A DNA stretch of 64,000 nucleotides from Bacteroidetes bacterium GWE2_42_24 (GCA_001768515.1 MEOA01000054.1:85053-149052); one strand, 5' to 3'; positions 34,728 through 43,519 are shown, numbered from the stretch's first letter. The notes: generated by a model not told the origin, from the sequence alone. A program made the numbers and translations.

Positions 34728-36509
34728 TCATTTCTCAGTTTCCATTACTATTTCAGCTATATCTTTTGTTGGGCCTTTGCTGTGACGGTCAATCGTTTTT
34801 TTACACAACGGACAGGCCGTAATTGTTGTGACGTCAGCATCCTGAGTTATTGATTTACTTGCTGCTTCGCAGAGTTGCTTTGTGTCGGAATTGTATTCAC
34901 CCAAACTGCCCAGACTGCCTCCGCAGCATAACTCTGACATTGGAATTTCCTGTGCATTATTCTTCAATCGCCCGACCAGTGTTTTCAACGCAGTGGCTGC
35001 CTCGCTTTTTCTGTCTAATTCGCAGGGGATATGCAGGGCAAGCTTTTGGTCCAGCGAGGGAAGTTTAATTTTATCAGCTTTGGCCAAATGAAGGATAAAG
35101 TCAGCGTGGTGTACTATTTCAATATTCAATTGGTAATTGTCTCTGAACATCTTGTAACAGATCGGGCAATTTGTTAAGAGTATTCTGGCACCAGTATCCA
35201 GTATGGCCTTTCTGTTTGATTCAATGAGTTGCATGGCCTCCTGTTCACGTCCTGTCATCAACATAGGACGTCCGCAACAGATACTTCCATCTGCATCAAG
35301 CCATTGGTATTTTATACCAGAGTTCTGGAGAATCTGCTTTACCGACTTGATAGTATTTGGTGTCAGGTGGGTCATGCATCCTGCAAACCACACCACCTCA
35401 ACCGATGTCCTTGCAGCTGTTGCCGGATACGCGGGGCAATTTAGCAAGCGGTCTTGTAGTGTCAGTTGCTTTCGTGCCCAAAGCCGTAAATTGACCAATC
35501 CGATTCCAACCGGACAGGCATCCTGACAGCGACCACAAAGAAGGCAATTTTCGGTAATATCCTTAACTGCTCTCCCTGCACGCAGTTCCCTGATAAAATA
35601 GGCAGGAGCAGTAGATGGACTGTTTCCATTACAGGCTACCTGGCAATAGTCGAGGCAAACACCACAGCGGCTACATGCTTGCATGCCACATTCATAGTAA
35701 CTCTGCGTTTGGGTTATCTTTGGTCCACCCCAATGTTTCAACAGAATGTATGCGATTTCTGCCGGGATGTGCATGTAACGGGTATAAGGGAGCAATATGA
35801 AGAACACTCCCAATGAAAAGGAGTAAGCCCACCAGAAAGGGTAGTAGAGGTGTTCTGCCGGCAAGGCAGCGGATAGAACCCTGCCAAGCGAATTGGTGAG
35901 AAAGCCTCCACCGCCGAAACAACCTGCCGTAAAGCTTTCGGCTAACAGGCGAAGGGGGAAAATTAGCCATAACGAAGTCAGTGCTATCCGGTCGACAGCA
36001 TTGTGTTTGGTTGTGTGATGTAACCCAAACCAACGACTTCCGGATCTTTTAAAGAGTGCCAATACCAATCCTGAAAGTACAAAAAGTAGAAGAAAGTCCA
36101 TGATAAACCTGAAGAACCCCGGGATAGTGGTTAGTTCGAATGGCAGGACATGGCTGTCGTGAACGAAAAATTTCAGGAAAATGGGATAATAGGGTGGGTT
36201 GACGTGTAATTGGCTATATAACCTTGATTCTAGATTTCCCATCACGATAAGCAGGAACCAGCCGAGTGCAAAACTCATATGCATGTAACCCAAGAGCCTG
36301 TTTTGTTGCCAAAGGCGTTTGTGCAGAAGCCCTTCACGGATTATCTCCCATATTGCATTGACTGTTGAACGGCATAGAATCCGATGCCGGAGTTCCTTCT
36401 TAATAGCAGGTGGCAGCATTACATACCAATGCCGGAATCGCTCTACTACAACAATAAGCAGGTAAACCAACCCTATTGAAAAAGGAAGGACAAAAAGATC
36501 GAATGTCAT
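34728..36509 (-). CDS. Membrane HdrE-HdrD fusion (heterodisulfide reductase-like / FadF-like Fe-S subunit)
   Basis: A 593-residue protein with two parts. Residues 1 to about 260 form about five membrane helices like the haem-binding subunit of nitrate reductase/HdrE. The soluble part then has two 4Fe-4S motifs (ACSRCGVCLDYC and NCLLCGRCQDACP) and two complete CCG domains: FAGC, ICCGRP and NCPICYKMF, then HIPCELD, LCCGGSLG and ACPLCKKT. This layout matches HdrD/DsrK and the FadF-type ETF:menaquinone oxidoreductases. It most likely passes electrons between the Hdr-like complex and menaquinone. Its start overlaps the preceding gene as ATGA; it is last in the operon and convergent with birA. Confidence 0.87.
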   Translation of the reverse strand: MTFDLFVLPFSIGLVYLLIVVVERFRHWYVMLPPAIKKELRHRILCRSTVNAIWEIIREGLLHKRLWQQNRLLGYMHMSFALGWFLLIVMGNLESRLYSQLHVNPPYYPIFLKFFVHDSHVLPFELTTIPGFFRFIMDFLLLFVLSGLVLALFKRSGSRWFGLHHTTKHNAVDRIALTSLWLIFPLRLLAESFTAGCFGGGGFLTNSLGRVLSAALPAEHLYYPFWWAYSFSLGVFFILLPYTRYMHIPAEIAYILLKHWGGPKITQTQSYYECGMQACSRCGVCLDYCQVACNGNSPSTAPAYFIRELRAGRAVKDITENCLLCGRCQDACPVGIGLVNLRLWARKQLTLQDRLLNCPAYPATAARTSVEVVWFAGCMTHLTPNTIKSVKQILQNSGIKYQWLDADGSICCGRPMLMTGREQEAMQLIESNRKAILDTGARILLTNCPICYKMFRDNYQLNIEIVHHADFILHLAKADKIKLPSLDQKLALHIPCELDRKSEAATALKTLVGRLKNNAQEIPMSELCCGGSLGSLGEYNSDTKQLCEAASKSITQDADVTTITACPLCKKTIDRHSKGPTKDIAEIVMETEK

Positions 36510-36841
36510 GGCAGCAGACTGATTTGAAGTTGTTTTAGTTCATGCATCAGCTTGCGTGTATCCACATCACGGGGGCATACAAGACGACATTTTCCGCATA
36601 GTTGACATTTTGCCACTTCTAAGGCCAAAGTTGAATAGCAGCCTTGTCGTGCCAGCATTTGCGTCCGGCGGGGATTAAATGAGGAAAACTGCCCCGCGGT
36701 ACAAACAGCCGCACAACTACCACAACCTATACATCTTTTCCAACTGTCCACAATCTGAAGTACAGAGGCGATTTGACTCAGATCGATCTGGTCAAGGTCA
36801 GTCTGGCGGTCTTTTTGCTTCTGAAATCCAAATTCTTTCAT
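36506..36841 (-). CDS. HdrC-like 4Fe-4S protein (second HdrC)
   Basis: A 111-residue ferredoxin-like protein with two 4Fe-4S motifs, RCIGCGSCAAVCTAG and KCQLCGKCRLVCPRDVD, spaced about 35 residues apart. It has no membrane segment or CCG domain. It sits between HdrA and the HdrE-HdrD fusion, with a 2-base gap on one side and an ATGA overlap on the other. It is probably the electron relay from the flavoprotein to the membrane subunit; the Pro of the first motif is replaced by Thr. Confidence 0.87.
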   Translation of the reverse strand: MKEFGFQKQKDRQTDLDQIDLSQIASVLQIVDSWKRCIGCGSCAAVCTAGQFSSFNPRRTQMLARQGCYSTLALEVAKCQLCGKCRLVCPRDVDTRKLMHELKQLQISLLP

Positions 36842-36843
36842 GC

Positions 36844-37872
36844 CTAATTGATGATGTTAAAGAGCTGTTCATAGAGTGCCAGCGATGCAGACCTGCCAGC
36901 CTGAATGGCTTCAGTAAGTGTGGCAGGACCTGTGCATGCTCCGGCTAACATAACATGTGGATGTCTTGTACGGAAGGTATTTTGTGATGGCCCTAATGGC
37001 TTCAGGAATCCATCGGGCCCTGTGGTAAATCCGAAAGTATCGGCCAGATTGGCAGTGTGTTTTGATGGCTGCATACCGCAAAGAAGTATAAGCATATCGA
37101 CAGTAAGTTTCAGTGGGCGAGCTGTTAGGGTGTCTTCTGCCTTAATGATCACTTTTCCCTGTTGGTTTTCTGCTGCCTCTGAGATTCGCCCTCTGATAAA
37201 TCTGATATTGTATTTTTCTTGCGCATCATGATATAATTCTTCAAAGCCCTGGCCGAACATCCTCAGGTCCATATAAAAGTTATAGATAATGGCATCAGGA
37301 AGTTTCTCCCGCATTTCAATGGCCTGTTTTACGCCTGTTACACAGCACACCTTGGAACAATAACTGACGCCGACTTTTTGATCACGAGAGCCAACGCAAT
37401 GTAAAAATGCAATTGATTGAGGGATCTTTCCGCTTCGGTTTTCGATGCGCCCGTTTTCAAACATCTGTTCTACCTCAGCCTGCGTGTATACATTATCGTA
37501 AATCCCATAACCATATTCCTCTTTCCTGTGGGCATCGAACAAGTCAAATCCTGTTGCCAGTAGCAGTCCGTCTCCGGTTATCCATGTCCCTTCATCTAGT
37601 TTTAAATCTACCTGATTTGTCCGGACGTTCCCTCCGATGACTTCACGACCCATTATTCGCGATACTTCATCGGGTACTTCTGATACTAATTGCTCAAGCA
37701 GTATCTGTGCTGAAGACCTATCGGGAAATAGTTGATGCCATTTTGAGAGGTGCCCGCCCATGTCAGGATCTTTGTCGATCAGGGTAACCGATGCGCCTAG
37801 ACGTGCCAGAACACCGGCTGCTGCAAGGCCGGCAGGTCCGGCACCAACTATGATAATCCGTTTACTGCTCAT
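36844..37872 (-). CDS. Short HdrA-like FAD protein
   Basis: A 342-residue flavoprotein with FAD-binding IIVGAGPAGLAAAGVLARLG at the start. The HdrA-specific cluster site is CVGSRD (Cys near residue 159) followed by YCSKVCC, the arrangement that binds the 4Fe-4S cluster beside FAD. The C-terminal end is a second nucleotide-binding half (VMLAGACTGPATLTEAIQAG). The extra ferredoxin domains of methanogen HdrA and its N-terminal cluster domain are absent, so it is closer to QmoA-type proteins. It overlaps the HdrB-like gene by 11 bases. It is probably the flavin centre of the complex, but the redox partner is unknown. Confidence 0.88.
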   Translation of the reverse strand: MSSKRIIIVGAGPAGLAAAGVLARLGASVTLIDKDPDMGGHLSKWHQLFPDRSSAQILLEQLVSEVPDEVSRIMGREVIGGNVRTNQVDLKLDEGTWITGDGLLLATGFDLFDAHRKEEYGYGIYDNVYTQAEVEQMFENGRIENRSGKIPQSIAFLHCVGSRDQKVGVSYCSKVCCVTGVKQAIEMREKLPDAIIYNFYMDLRMFGQGFEELYHDAQEKYNIRFIRGRISEAAENQQGKVIIKAEDTLTARPLKLTVDMLILLCGMQPSKHTANLADTFGFTTGPDGFLKPLGPSQNTFRTRHPHVMLAGACTGPATLTEAIQAGRSASLALYEQLFNIIN

Positions 37873-38944
37873 AACCGTATACTTTTAATGTGTTAGGTTT
37901 TTTAGGCTCCCCTAACGATTTACCGGCGAGGTTGTTGTATTTTTTGCTCAAATCGTATGGAATTCCCATTTTATCGAGAAGTGGTTCAACCGCCACCTGA
38001 TGGATATGTAGTCCAAGATCCCATGGGTCGTAACCTAAAATCAGCCCGGCCAACTCTTCAAACGTCAGCACTGGAATTCCATGTCCATTATCTCCATAGG
38101 TTTTTCCTTCCATTTCACTGATGACATATTGCCAGCGATCAAGGAAGAATGGGCATCCGGGGCAATTCGTTACGATGAAATCGGGATGGTAGGGTTCCAT
38201 GCTCTCAAACTTTCGTTGTGAACAGGCCATACTGTATCCCCGGTTTGCCTGAACCAGGTATTGTCTGAACCCAAAACCACAACAATGGCGACGTTCCGGA
38301 TAATCAATGACTTCTCCTCCCCAGCTTTCTATCAATCCTGCCAAGACATAAGGGTACTCTGCACCACCGACACCCTTGTGGGGGAACATCTTGGCATAAT
38401 GACAGCCGATGTGCTCCACTCCCCTGAGTGGGTTGCCTGTTTGCTTGTTGATTAATTTGAAACGTCTCCTTTGCCAGATATCCTCTCTGAATTTGTAAAT
38501 TACATCGCTGCTGTGAGCCAGATTTTCGGGTAGTTCAAATTCGCGCTTCGTGGCCTTATATAGAAATTCTCGTGTCTGAGCCAGTGTGTCAGGGAAGTGT
38601 TCCCATGTTTCAAGTATTTCGGTGTAGATACCAAAGGAGGTGATACATGATGGGACGAAATTCTTAAACCCATGCTCTGTCATCAGCGCAAATTGACGGG
38701 CAACAACAGTCATAATGGTAGGCAACTGAACTACATCGGCATGATAAGCAATGCCAGTGCACGTGGTATGACGAGGGTCGTCATATACATCTTTGCCAAG
38801 TTCTTCTTTGAGAATTTTCAAAAAAGTGAACTCTGAAGCCGGGAAGAAATTCTGCCTTACACAGCTACGGGCATAAAAATAGTGATCATCGGCTATCTCT
38901 TTCTGGTATTCTTTCCAGATATGTCTTTTCCCTTCGATAATCAT
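37862..38944 (-). CDS. HdrB-like CCG-domain protein
   Basis: A 360-residue protein with two CCG-type halves, as in the catalytic HdrB subunit. The C-terminal half is complete: GCHYAK, RHCCGFG and TNCPGCPFFLD. The N-terminal half is altered: SCVRQN is present, but CCG is replaced by TCTG (TTCTGIAYHADV) and the CxxC by SCITSFG, so only one of each Cys pair is left. The first non-cubane cluster may therefore be missing or changed. It overlaps the upstream HdrC by ATGA and the downstream HdrA by 11 bases. Confidence 0.85.
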   Translation of the reverse strand: MIIEGKRHIWKEYQKEIADDHYFYARSCVRQNFFPASEFTFLKILKEELGKDVYDDPRHTTCTGIAYHADVVQLPTIMTVVARQFALMTEHGFKNFVPSCITSFGIYTEILETWEHFPDTLAQTREFLYKATKREFELPENLAHSSDVIYKFREDIWQRRRFKLINKQTGNPLRGVEHIGCHYAKMFPHKGVGGAEYPYVLAGLIESWGGEVIDYPERRHCCGFGFRQYLVQANRGYSMACSQRKFESMEPYHPDFIVTNCPGCPFFLDRWQYVISEMEGKTYGDNGHGIPVLTFEELAGLILGYDPWDLGLHIHQVAVEPLLDKMGIPYDLSKKYNNLAGKSLGEPKKPNTLKVYGYEQ

Positions 38945-39645
38945 AGTCGGTTGTGATTTTCGTCATTAGCCGTATAAATATACCTGAAATATTCGCAATC
39001 AATTGTTTCGTCAAACTGCATGCCCAACTCGCTGGCTTTCTGTTTCGAATGTTTTTCAATGAGTTCATAAAAGTCTGAAGCCCCGGTTACCTCAAAGATG
39101 GCTTTTAATTCGTCAAGCGATTCTTTTGGAATTGCCCGTAGAGCGCCTGGGCCGTGACCTTTGTAGTTCGCTCCCATCCTGTTGAAACTGTCAGGAGCAT
39201 TTCTTATCAGCCAATCCCATATTGGCCCTTGTTCAGGGTGCATCTCCATGGTAATGTTTTCTGCAAACAGGCAATAACCTTTCTCAAGAATCCATGTTCC
39301 AACGGTCCTTTTAATAGCCAACTGCTGCCGCCCCTTTTCCGATTCGGTGAAATAACCGGTCTCCTGCGAAAGCTTTCGGAGTGCCTGAATAAGGAGCCCT
39401 GGAGCATTATTACGCGGGCAACGAGTCTTGCATGACATGCATTCTCCACAATACCAGATGGTGTTGCTTTTTAGAAGTGCTACTAATTGAGTCTCATCCT
39501 GCTGCTGTAAAATTTCTGCAATCATGCGGGGATCGTAATCATAGACAGTGGCGGCCGGACATATTGCCGTACAGGTGCCGCAATTGAGACATGCGCCAAG
39601 ACCTTCCTGATAACGGATGTCCTGTTTTAATCTTTCAAAAAGCAT
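38941..39645 (-). CDS. HdrC-like 4Fe-4S protein
   Basis: A 234-residue protein, the first gene of the Hdr-like operon. It has two complete 4Fe-4S motifs, ACLNCGTCTAICPAAT and WYCGECMSCKTRCPRNN, about 45 residues apart as in HdrC, followed by a long C-terminal extension without other recognisable domains. It would carry electrons between HdrB and HdrA. No hydrogenase or formate dehydrogenase gene lies nearby. A full promoter (TTTG-N18-TACTTTTG) stands about 64 bases upstream. Confidence 0.87.
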   Translation of the reverse strand: MLFERLKQDIRYQEGLGACLNCGTCTAICPAATVYDYDPRMIAEILQQQDETQLVALLKSNTIWYCGECMSCKTRCPRNNAPGLLIQALRKLSQETGYFTESEKGRQQLAIKRTVGTWILEKGYCLFAENITMEMHPEQGPIWDWLIRNAPDSFNRMGANYKGHGPGALRAIPKESLDELKAIFEVTGASDFYELIEKHSKQKASELGMQFDETIDCEYFRYIYTANDENHNRL

Positions 39646-39708
39646 TTGCCAGCAGCGTATTATTGAAGTGATGTTGGTTTGCCGGCTCTGTTGTCCGGCT
39701 CCCTTTTA

Positions 39709-39738
39709 CAAAAGTACGAAATGCGATTAAAAAACAAA
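39709..39738 (-). promoter_or_regulatory. Promoter of the Hdr-like operon
   Basis: On the minus strand TTTG (39735-39738) and TACTTTTG (39709-39716) are separated by 18 bases, a good match to the Bacteroidota consensus. The leader would be about 57 bases. The TTTG falls inside the stem of the terminator that ends the upstream pyrE unit. Confidence 0.55.
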
Positions 39739-39770
39739 CCCGGAATAGGTATTTCTGTTCCGGGTTTGTT
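39733..39770 (-). terminator. Terminator of the pyrE unit
   Basis: A 13-bp perfect stem (AACAAACCCGGAA with TTCCGGGTTTGTT) and a 12-base loop lie about 19 bases past the SRPBCC stop. A T-rich tail follows on the minus strand. The distal arm overlaps the -33 element of the Hdr operon promoter. Confidence 0.8.
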
Positions 39771-39788
39771 GATAATGTCTTTGGTGAT

Positions 39789-40190
39789 CTATGATTCAAA
39801 ATGAAATTTGAGCCTGTCTAATATCATGTTGACAAAGTTCTGAAGAGGTGCTTTGGCAAGCATTTGCAACATCGGGTTTAAATCTCCCCTGAATTCGCAG
39901 GTAATGAAAGATGAGAGGCTATTGGCTTCGATGTTGAAAACCAGTTCAAATGAAAATGGGCTGGCATTCAGTGAACTGTAAATGACCTGTGTGTTGGGTA
40001 ACCGCTGGCTTATTTTTAGGCTGATATCAGCCATCCCTTTGATTGTGAAACTACAGGCGTCGCCTGATACTTTCCAGTTGGTAACTTGTTCGGGCAGGAG
40101 TTCATTAAAATTTCGGTAATCGGCCAGAAGGTTAAAGATGGCTTCGGCTGGAGCGCCAATTGATTCGCGGTTGCTTTTGATGATTGTCAT
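39789..40190 (-). CDS. SRPBCC (START-like) family protein
   Basis: A 133-residue protein with the polyketide cyclase/START fold: FNLLADYRNFNELLPEQVTNWK near the N-terminus, then alternating strands (CSFTIKGMADISLKI, FSFELVFNIEA, FITCEFRGDLN) and a long C-terminal helix (LQNFVNMILDRLKFHF). Family members bind lipids or other hydrophobic ligands in a cavity; the ligand here is unknown. The ATG at 40190 overlaps the pyrE stop as ATGA, so translation is coupled to pyrE. A longer frame back to 40211 would run inside pyrE. Confidence 0.75.
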   Translation of the reverse strand: MTIIKSNRESIGAPAEAIFNLLADYRNFNELLPEQVTNWKVSGDACSFTIKGMADISLKISQRLPNTQVIYSSLNASPFSFELVFNIEANSLSSFITCEFRGDLNPMLQMLAKAPLQNFVNMILDRLKFHFES

Positions 40191-40840
40191 ACCTCGAATT
40201 GTTTTCCCCATTCAGCCGGATTAACGCGCCAACTGTTTAATGATTCAATGTCATTCTGTGTTATATAATTCTCCTCGGCAGCAAGGGTTACAAGCGATTC
40301 ATAGTCGGAAAGGGTTATCAGCGGAACTTTTGCTTCTTTGAAAGCAACATCGGCTACCTGAAAACCATAGGTGAAAATGGCCATCATTCCTTTTACGACT
40401 ACTCCCGCTTCCCTGAGTGCTTCAACTGCCTTCAGGCTGCTTCCACCTGTGGAGATTAAATCTTCTATCACAACAGCAGATTGGCCTGGTTCAACGACCC
40501 CTTCGATCAGATTTCCCAATCCATGTTTTTTTTCAGCCGCCCTGACATAAGCAAAAGGTAGCCCTAGATCCTGAGCAACTAGTGTTCCCTGAGGTACTCC
40601 ACCTGTAGCAACACCAACGATGATATCAGCAGAACCAAACATCTCTGTAAAAGATTTTACAAATTCCTGTCGAATTCCTGTTCTGATTTTTGGGTAGGAA
40701 AGGGTAACGCGATTATCGCAGTATATCGGCGATTTCCACCCTGATGCCCAGGTGAATGGTTTCTTTGGACTCAGCTTGATGGCCTTTACCTGCAAAAGGT
40801 ATTGGGCTATCAGTCTGGCTGATTCGTGATTTATCTTCAT
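40187..40840 (-). CDS. pyrE: Orotate phosphoribosyltransferase
   Basis: Makes orotidine 5'-phosphate from orotate and PRPP in pyrimidine synthesis. The 217-residue protein has SPIYCDNRVTLSYP, DIIVGVATGGVPQGTLVA, AYVRAAEKKHG and the PRPP loop VVIEDLISTGGSSLKAVEAL. Length and order are typical. A -7 box (40906-40913) precedes it, and the SRPBCC gene is cotranscribed behind it. Other pyrimidine genes are not in the window. Confidence 0.96.
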   Translation of the reverse strand: MKINHESARLIAQYLLQVKAIKLSPKKPFTWASGWKSPIYCDNRVTLSYPKIRTGIRQEFVKSFTEMFGSADIIVGVATGGVPQGTLVAQDLGLPFAYVRAAEKKHGLGNLIEGVVEPGQSAVVIEDLISTGGSSLKAVEALREAGVVVKGMMAIFTYGFQVADVAFKEAKVPLITLSDYESLVTLAAEENYITQNDIESLNSWRVNPAEWGKQFEV

Positions 40841-40905
40841 AAAATTGAGTTCTGAGGGCTTATTTATGTCTTGCGTTGAAGGTAAGGAGCCCCCTGTTTT
40901 TTAAG

Positions 40906-40913
40906 CAAAAATA
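40906..40913 (-). promoter_or_regulatory. -7 promoter box before pyrE
   Basis: On the minus strand this reads TATTTTTG, matching TAnnTTTG, with a leader of about 59 bases to the pyrE ATG. The -33 element is unclear. Confidence 0.35.
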
Positions 40914-40985
40914 ACGTTTTTTTTAACTCAACCCATCCGGTTTTTTTAATGTCAAAATGGTAGGGGATTTATTGGTTTTTATTCT

Positions 40986-43487
40986 TCAGATTTTCAGTAT
41001 TTTAATGGTATGAAGAGCCAGGTCATCAGTGATTATTCGCAGAAAATAAACACCCGGCTGATAATCTTCAAGCCTGAGACAGGTTTCTTTGGCCTTCACC
41101 TCTTTGATCAGAATGCCCCGTCCCGAGAGATCCATCAGTGCAACGCTGAGAATAGAATTGTGCCCGGCAGAAATATGTACTTCTCCGACTGCCGGATTTG
41201 GCTTAACAGTAATTGCTTCAAGCCCTGGTTCTTTTTCTCCTTCGCAGATGGTACAGGTTATACCTGTTGAATCAATCGATTTGCATCCTGTCGGAAGGGT
41301 TACTTCGACACGATAGTATTCGGTGATATCTATTGCATGGCATTGGCTGGTCACCGTTTGTGTTGTTTCTCCGTTATGCCACAGGTAAGTTGCACCCGGA
41401 TTGCCTGCGTCTAAAACGACCGACTGGTAATCGTAACACAACAGCGTGTCTTGCCCCAGATCGACATAAGGTAAGGGATTCACGGTTATATACGCTGCCC
41501 TTATCACTGATGATGTTGTGTAACCATCGGTGATGGTCAATTTTACTGAATAAGTGCCTGAATTTTTATATGTTACCACCGGAGACTGCACTGTGGAGGT
41601 CGTTGGTGTTCCTCCTTCGAATTCCCAGTACCATGTTAGTGGACTTCCCAGGCTTAAATCGGTGAAAGTGACGGGTTGTTCAGCACAAATTGTTGGCGTT
41701 GCTGCCTTGAAGAAAGGCCTTGCGGCTGGATGCAGATTAGCAACAGCATCGACATCAAAGCCGGCATCGGGGACTGTGGTGGAACCAGTCCCGTAATCTT
41801 TCAGTTTCAGATATCGGGCTTTGGTAAACGAAGTGCCAAGTTCAAATTCTGTTGTCCCGACACCTGTCCCTATTTCAACCCATGGACCATTGGGATTTTC
41901 TGCGGCATAAAGTCTGTAGCCTTCATCTGATCCGTCAGTTTCAATAACCCTGATGTCGTTACCTGGCTTGTTAACAATGGTATCTTCCATATCCAAAATT
42001 ACCCAGCCATTTTTCCCCAGACTATAATTTACATAATCAACAGCTCCTATTGCCCCGGGGGTAAATCCTTCATCGGCGGGGTTGTTGTTGAGGATGTAGC
42101 AGCCCAAAACTTTTCTGGCGTAGGCTGTATCGGTCGATCTGACCATTGCCACATTGAGGGTGGTTGTTCCGTCGGCTGGGATGGTAACCCCTTCAAAAGT
42201 CCTTGTGGCGTAACCATTAGCAATAATTACTACATTATAAGTTCCACCCAACAGGTATTTATGATAATCACCTACCACAGGATCATTGTAACAGGGGTAG
42301 TAATTGTTTACATTAATAATGGCCGGAATAGGTAAACCTGATAAACTATCGGTAACAATACCCTCTAGTCCGAGCCCTGCCTTTTCAACCATTGCAAGCA
42401 TTGCTGGTTTGTTTTTCAGGTAGTAGCCATTAATGCTGGCAGCTGCCGGTTGTTTATACATCGAAATTTCGATGCTCCAGCTTACTGATCCGAAACTTCC
42501 ATAGAATAAATCTTTGCTACTGCCATTGATGGGATACATTCCGCTATAACCCTGGGCATAAGGGATGTTGTTGTAGCCTGATGTTGAGGCGTAAATGGAA
42601 GCTAGCTGATTGATGTGCTGTTTATCGGGTGCGATGTCTTCCCGGTAGCTCCAGGGATAGCTAATGTACTCTGTGCCGCTGTGATAATCAGTAAAGATTA
42701 CGAACTGATTCGAAGCTCCGAAGTCACGCATTGTCTTTGTTTCAATCTGAGAGCAGGATGCAGGACTGTTTCCTTCTCCATTCCACATATATGCACCATC
42801 GCGGTTAATATCAACATTGTTGTCGTTATACCTGCTCATAGATTGGCGTCCGTCGGGGTTTACCATCAGCCATATCCATGTTTCACGCGTATCGACAAGC
42901 GTGGTGATCTCAGGGTTGGTGCCATAGCCTTTGCAAAGGTCTCGTGCAAACCTGATGGCATTCTCCGGTCCGCCAACTTCATCACCATGAATCCCGGCTT
43001 CAAACATAAGTTCCGGCTCGGGCTCATCAACGGCGGCATTGTCGCTTATTTTTAATGCAGCTAGCTGATATCCTCCGGTAGAGTAGCCAAGAATAGTCTT
43101 CTGACAGATGTCAGGATATGCCAGAGTCAGACTATCGGCTATGTTGATGATCTGCTGATAGGTGTAATAGCCCGGAGGTACATCCCTGTCCCACCATCCC
43201 GCGTAGTAACTGTTCAAATCATCGATAACAATTTGCACATCAAGCCCTGCATCGCGGAGGTTGTTCTGCTCTTCCGGTATTATGTAAATTCTGGCATCTC
43301 CCGGAATAACCGGTGGCATATCAGCATTGATTTTTTGTTTATATAAAACTTCAGCCTGCCATGGATTTGTCAGAAATATGGTTGCTTCCATTTCCCCGGG
43401 GCGCCATCCCTTATTTTGCTGACTTTGTGCCTTAAAAGGTAGCATGAGTAAAATGAAAATATAGAGCAGAAACTTGCAGTTTGACAT
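40986..43487 (-). CDS. Secreted M14 zinc carboxypeptidase with PKD and T9SS sorting domains
   Basis: An 833-residue exported enzyme. It begins with a signal peptide (MSNCKFLLYIFILLMLPFKAQS). The M14 peptidase domain has the zinc ligands in GIHGDEVGGPENA (His/Glu near 167-170), NPDGRQ and NRDGAY, the third ligand in FTDYHSGTEY, and the catalytic Glu in SVSWSIEISMY. A carboxypeptidase regulatory-like domain follows (GIVTDSLSGLPIPA), then a discoidin-like region, a PKD domain (about 605-680) and a T9SS type A sorting domain (ITVKPNPAVGEVHIS to the end). The start at 43487 avoids a 9-residue extension in front of the signal peptide. Confidence 0.92.
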   Translation of the reverse strand: MSNCKFLLYIFILLMLPFKAQSQQNKGWRPGEMEATIFLTNPWQAEVLYKQKINADMPPVIPGDARIYIIPEEQNNLRDAGLDVQIVIDDLNSYYAGWWDRDVPPGYYTYQQIINIADSLTLAYPDICQKTILGYSTGGYQLAALKISDNAAVDEPEPELMFEAGIHGDEVGGPENAIRFARDLCKGYGTNPEITTLVDTRETWIWLMVNPDGRQSMSRYNDNNVDINRDGAYMWNGEGNSPASCSQIETKTMRDFGASNQFVIFTDYHSGTEYISYPWSYREDIAPDKQHINQLASIYASTSGYNNIPYAQGYSGMYPINGSSKDLFYGSFGSVSWSIEISMYKQPAAASINGYYLKNKPAMLAMVEKAGLGLEGIVTDSLSGLPIPAIINVNNYYPCYNDPVVGDYHKYLLGGTYNVVIIANGYATRTFEGVTIPADGTTTLNVAMVRSTDTAYARKVLGCYILNNNPADEGFTPGAIGAVDYVNYSLGKNGWVILDMEDTIVNKPGNDIRVIETDGSDEGYRLYAAENPNGPWVEIGTGVGTTEFELGTSFTKARYLKLKDYGTGSTTVPDAGFDVDAVANLHPAARPFFKAATPTICAEQPVTFTDLSLGSPLTWYWEFEGGTPTTSTVQSPVVTYKNSGTYSVKLTITDGYTTSSVIRAAYITVNPLPYVDLGQDTLLCYDYQSVVLDAGNPGATYLWHNGETTQTVTSQCHAIDITEYYRVEVTLPTGCKSIDSTGITCTICEGEKEPGLEAITVKPNPAVGEVHISAGHNSILSVALMDLSGRGILIKEVKAKETCLRLEDYQPGVYFLRIITDDLALHTIKILKI

Positions 43488-43511
43488 ATCGAGTTTGTAT
43501 ATTGAAAAGGG

Positions 43512-43519
43512 CAAAATTA
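43512..43519 (-). promoter_or_regulatory. -7 promoter box before the M14 peptidase
   Basis: On the minus strand this reads TAATTTTG, an exact TAnnTTTG match, giving a leader of about 18 bases to the ATG at 43487. It lies between that gene and the terminator of the next upstream gene. Confidence 0.4.
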
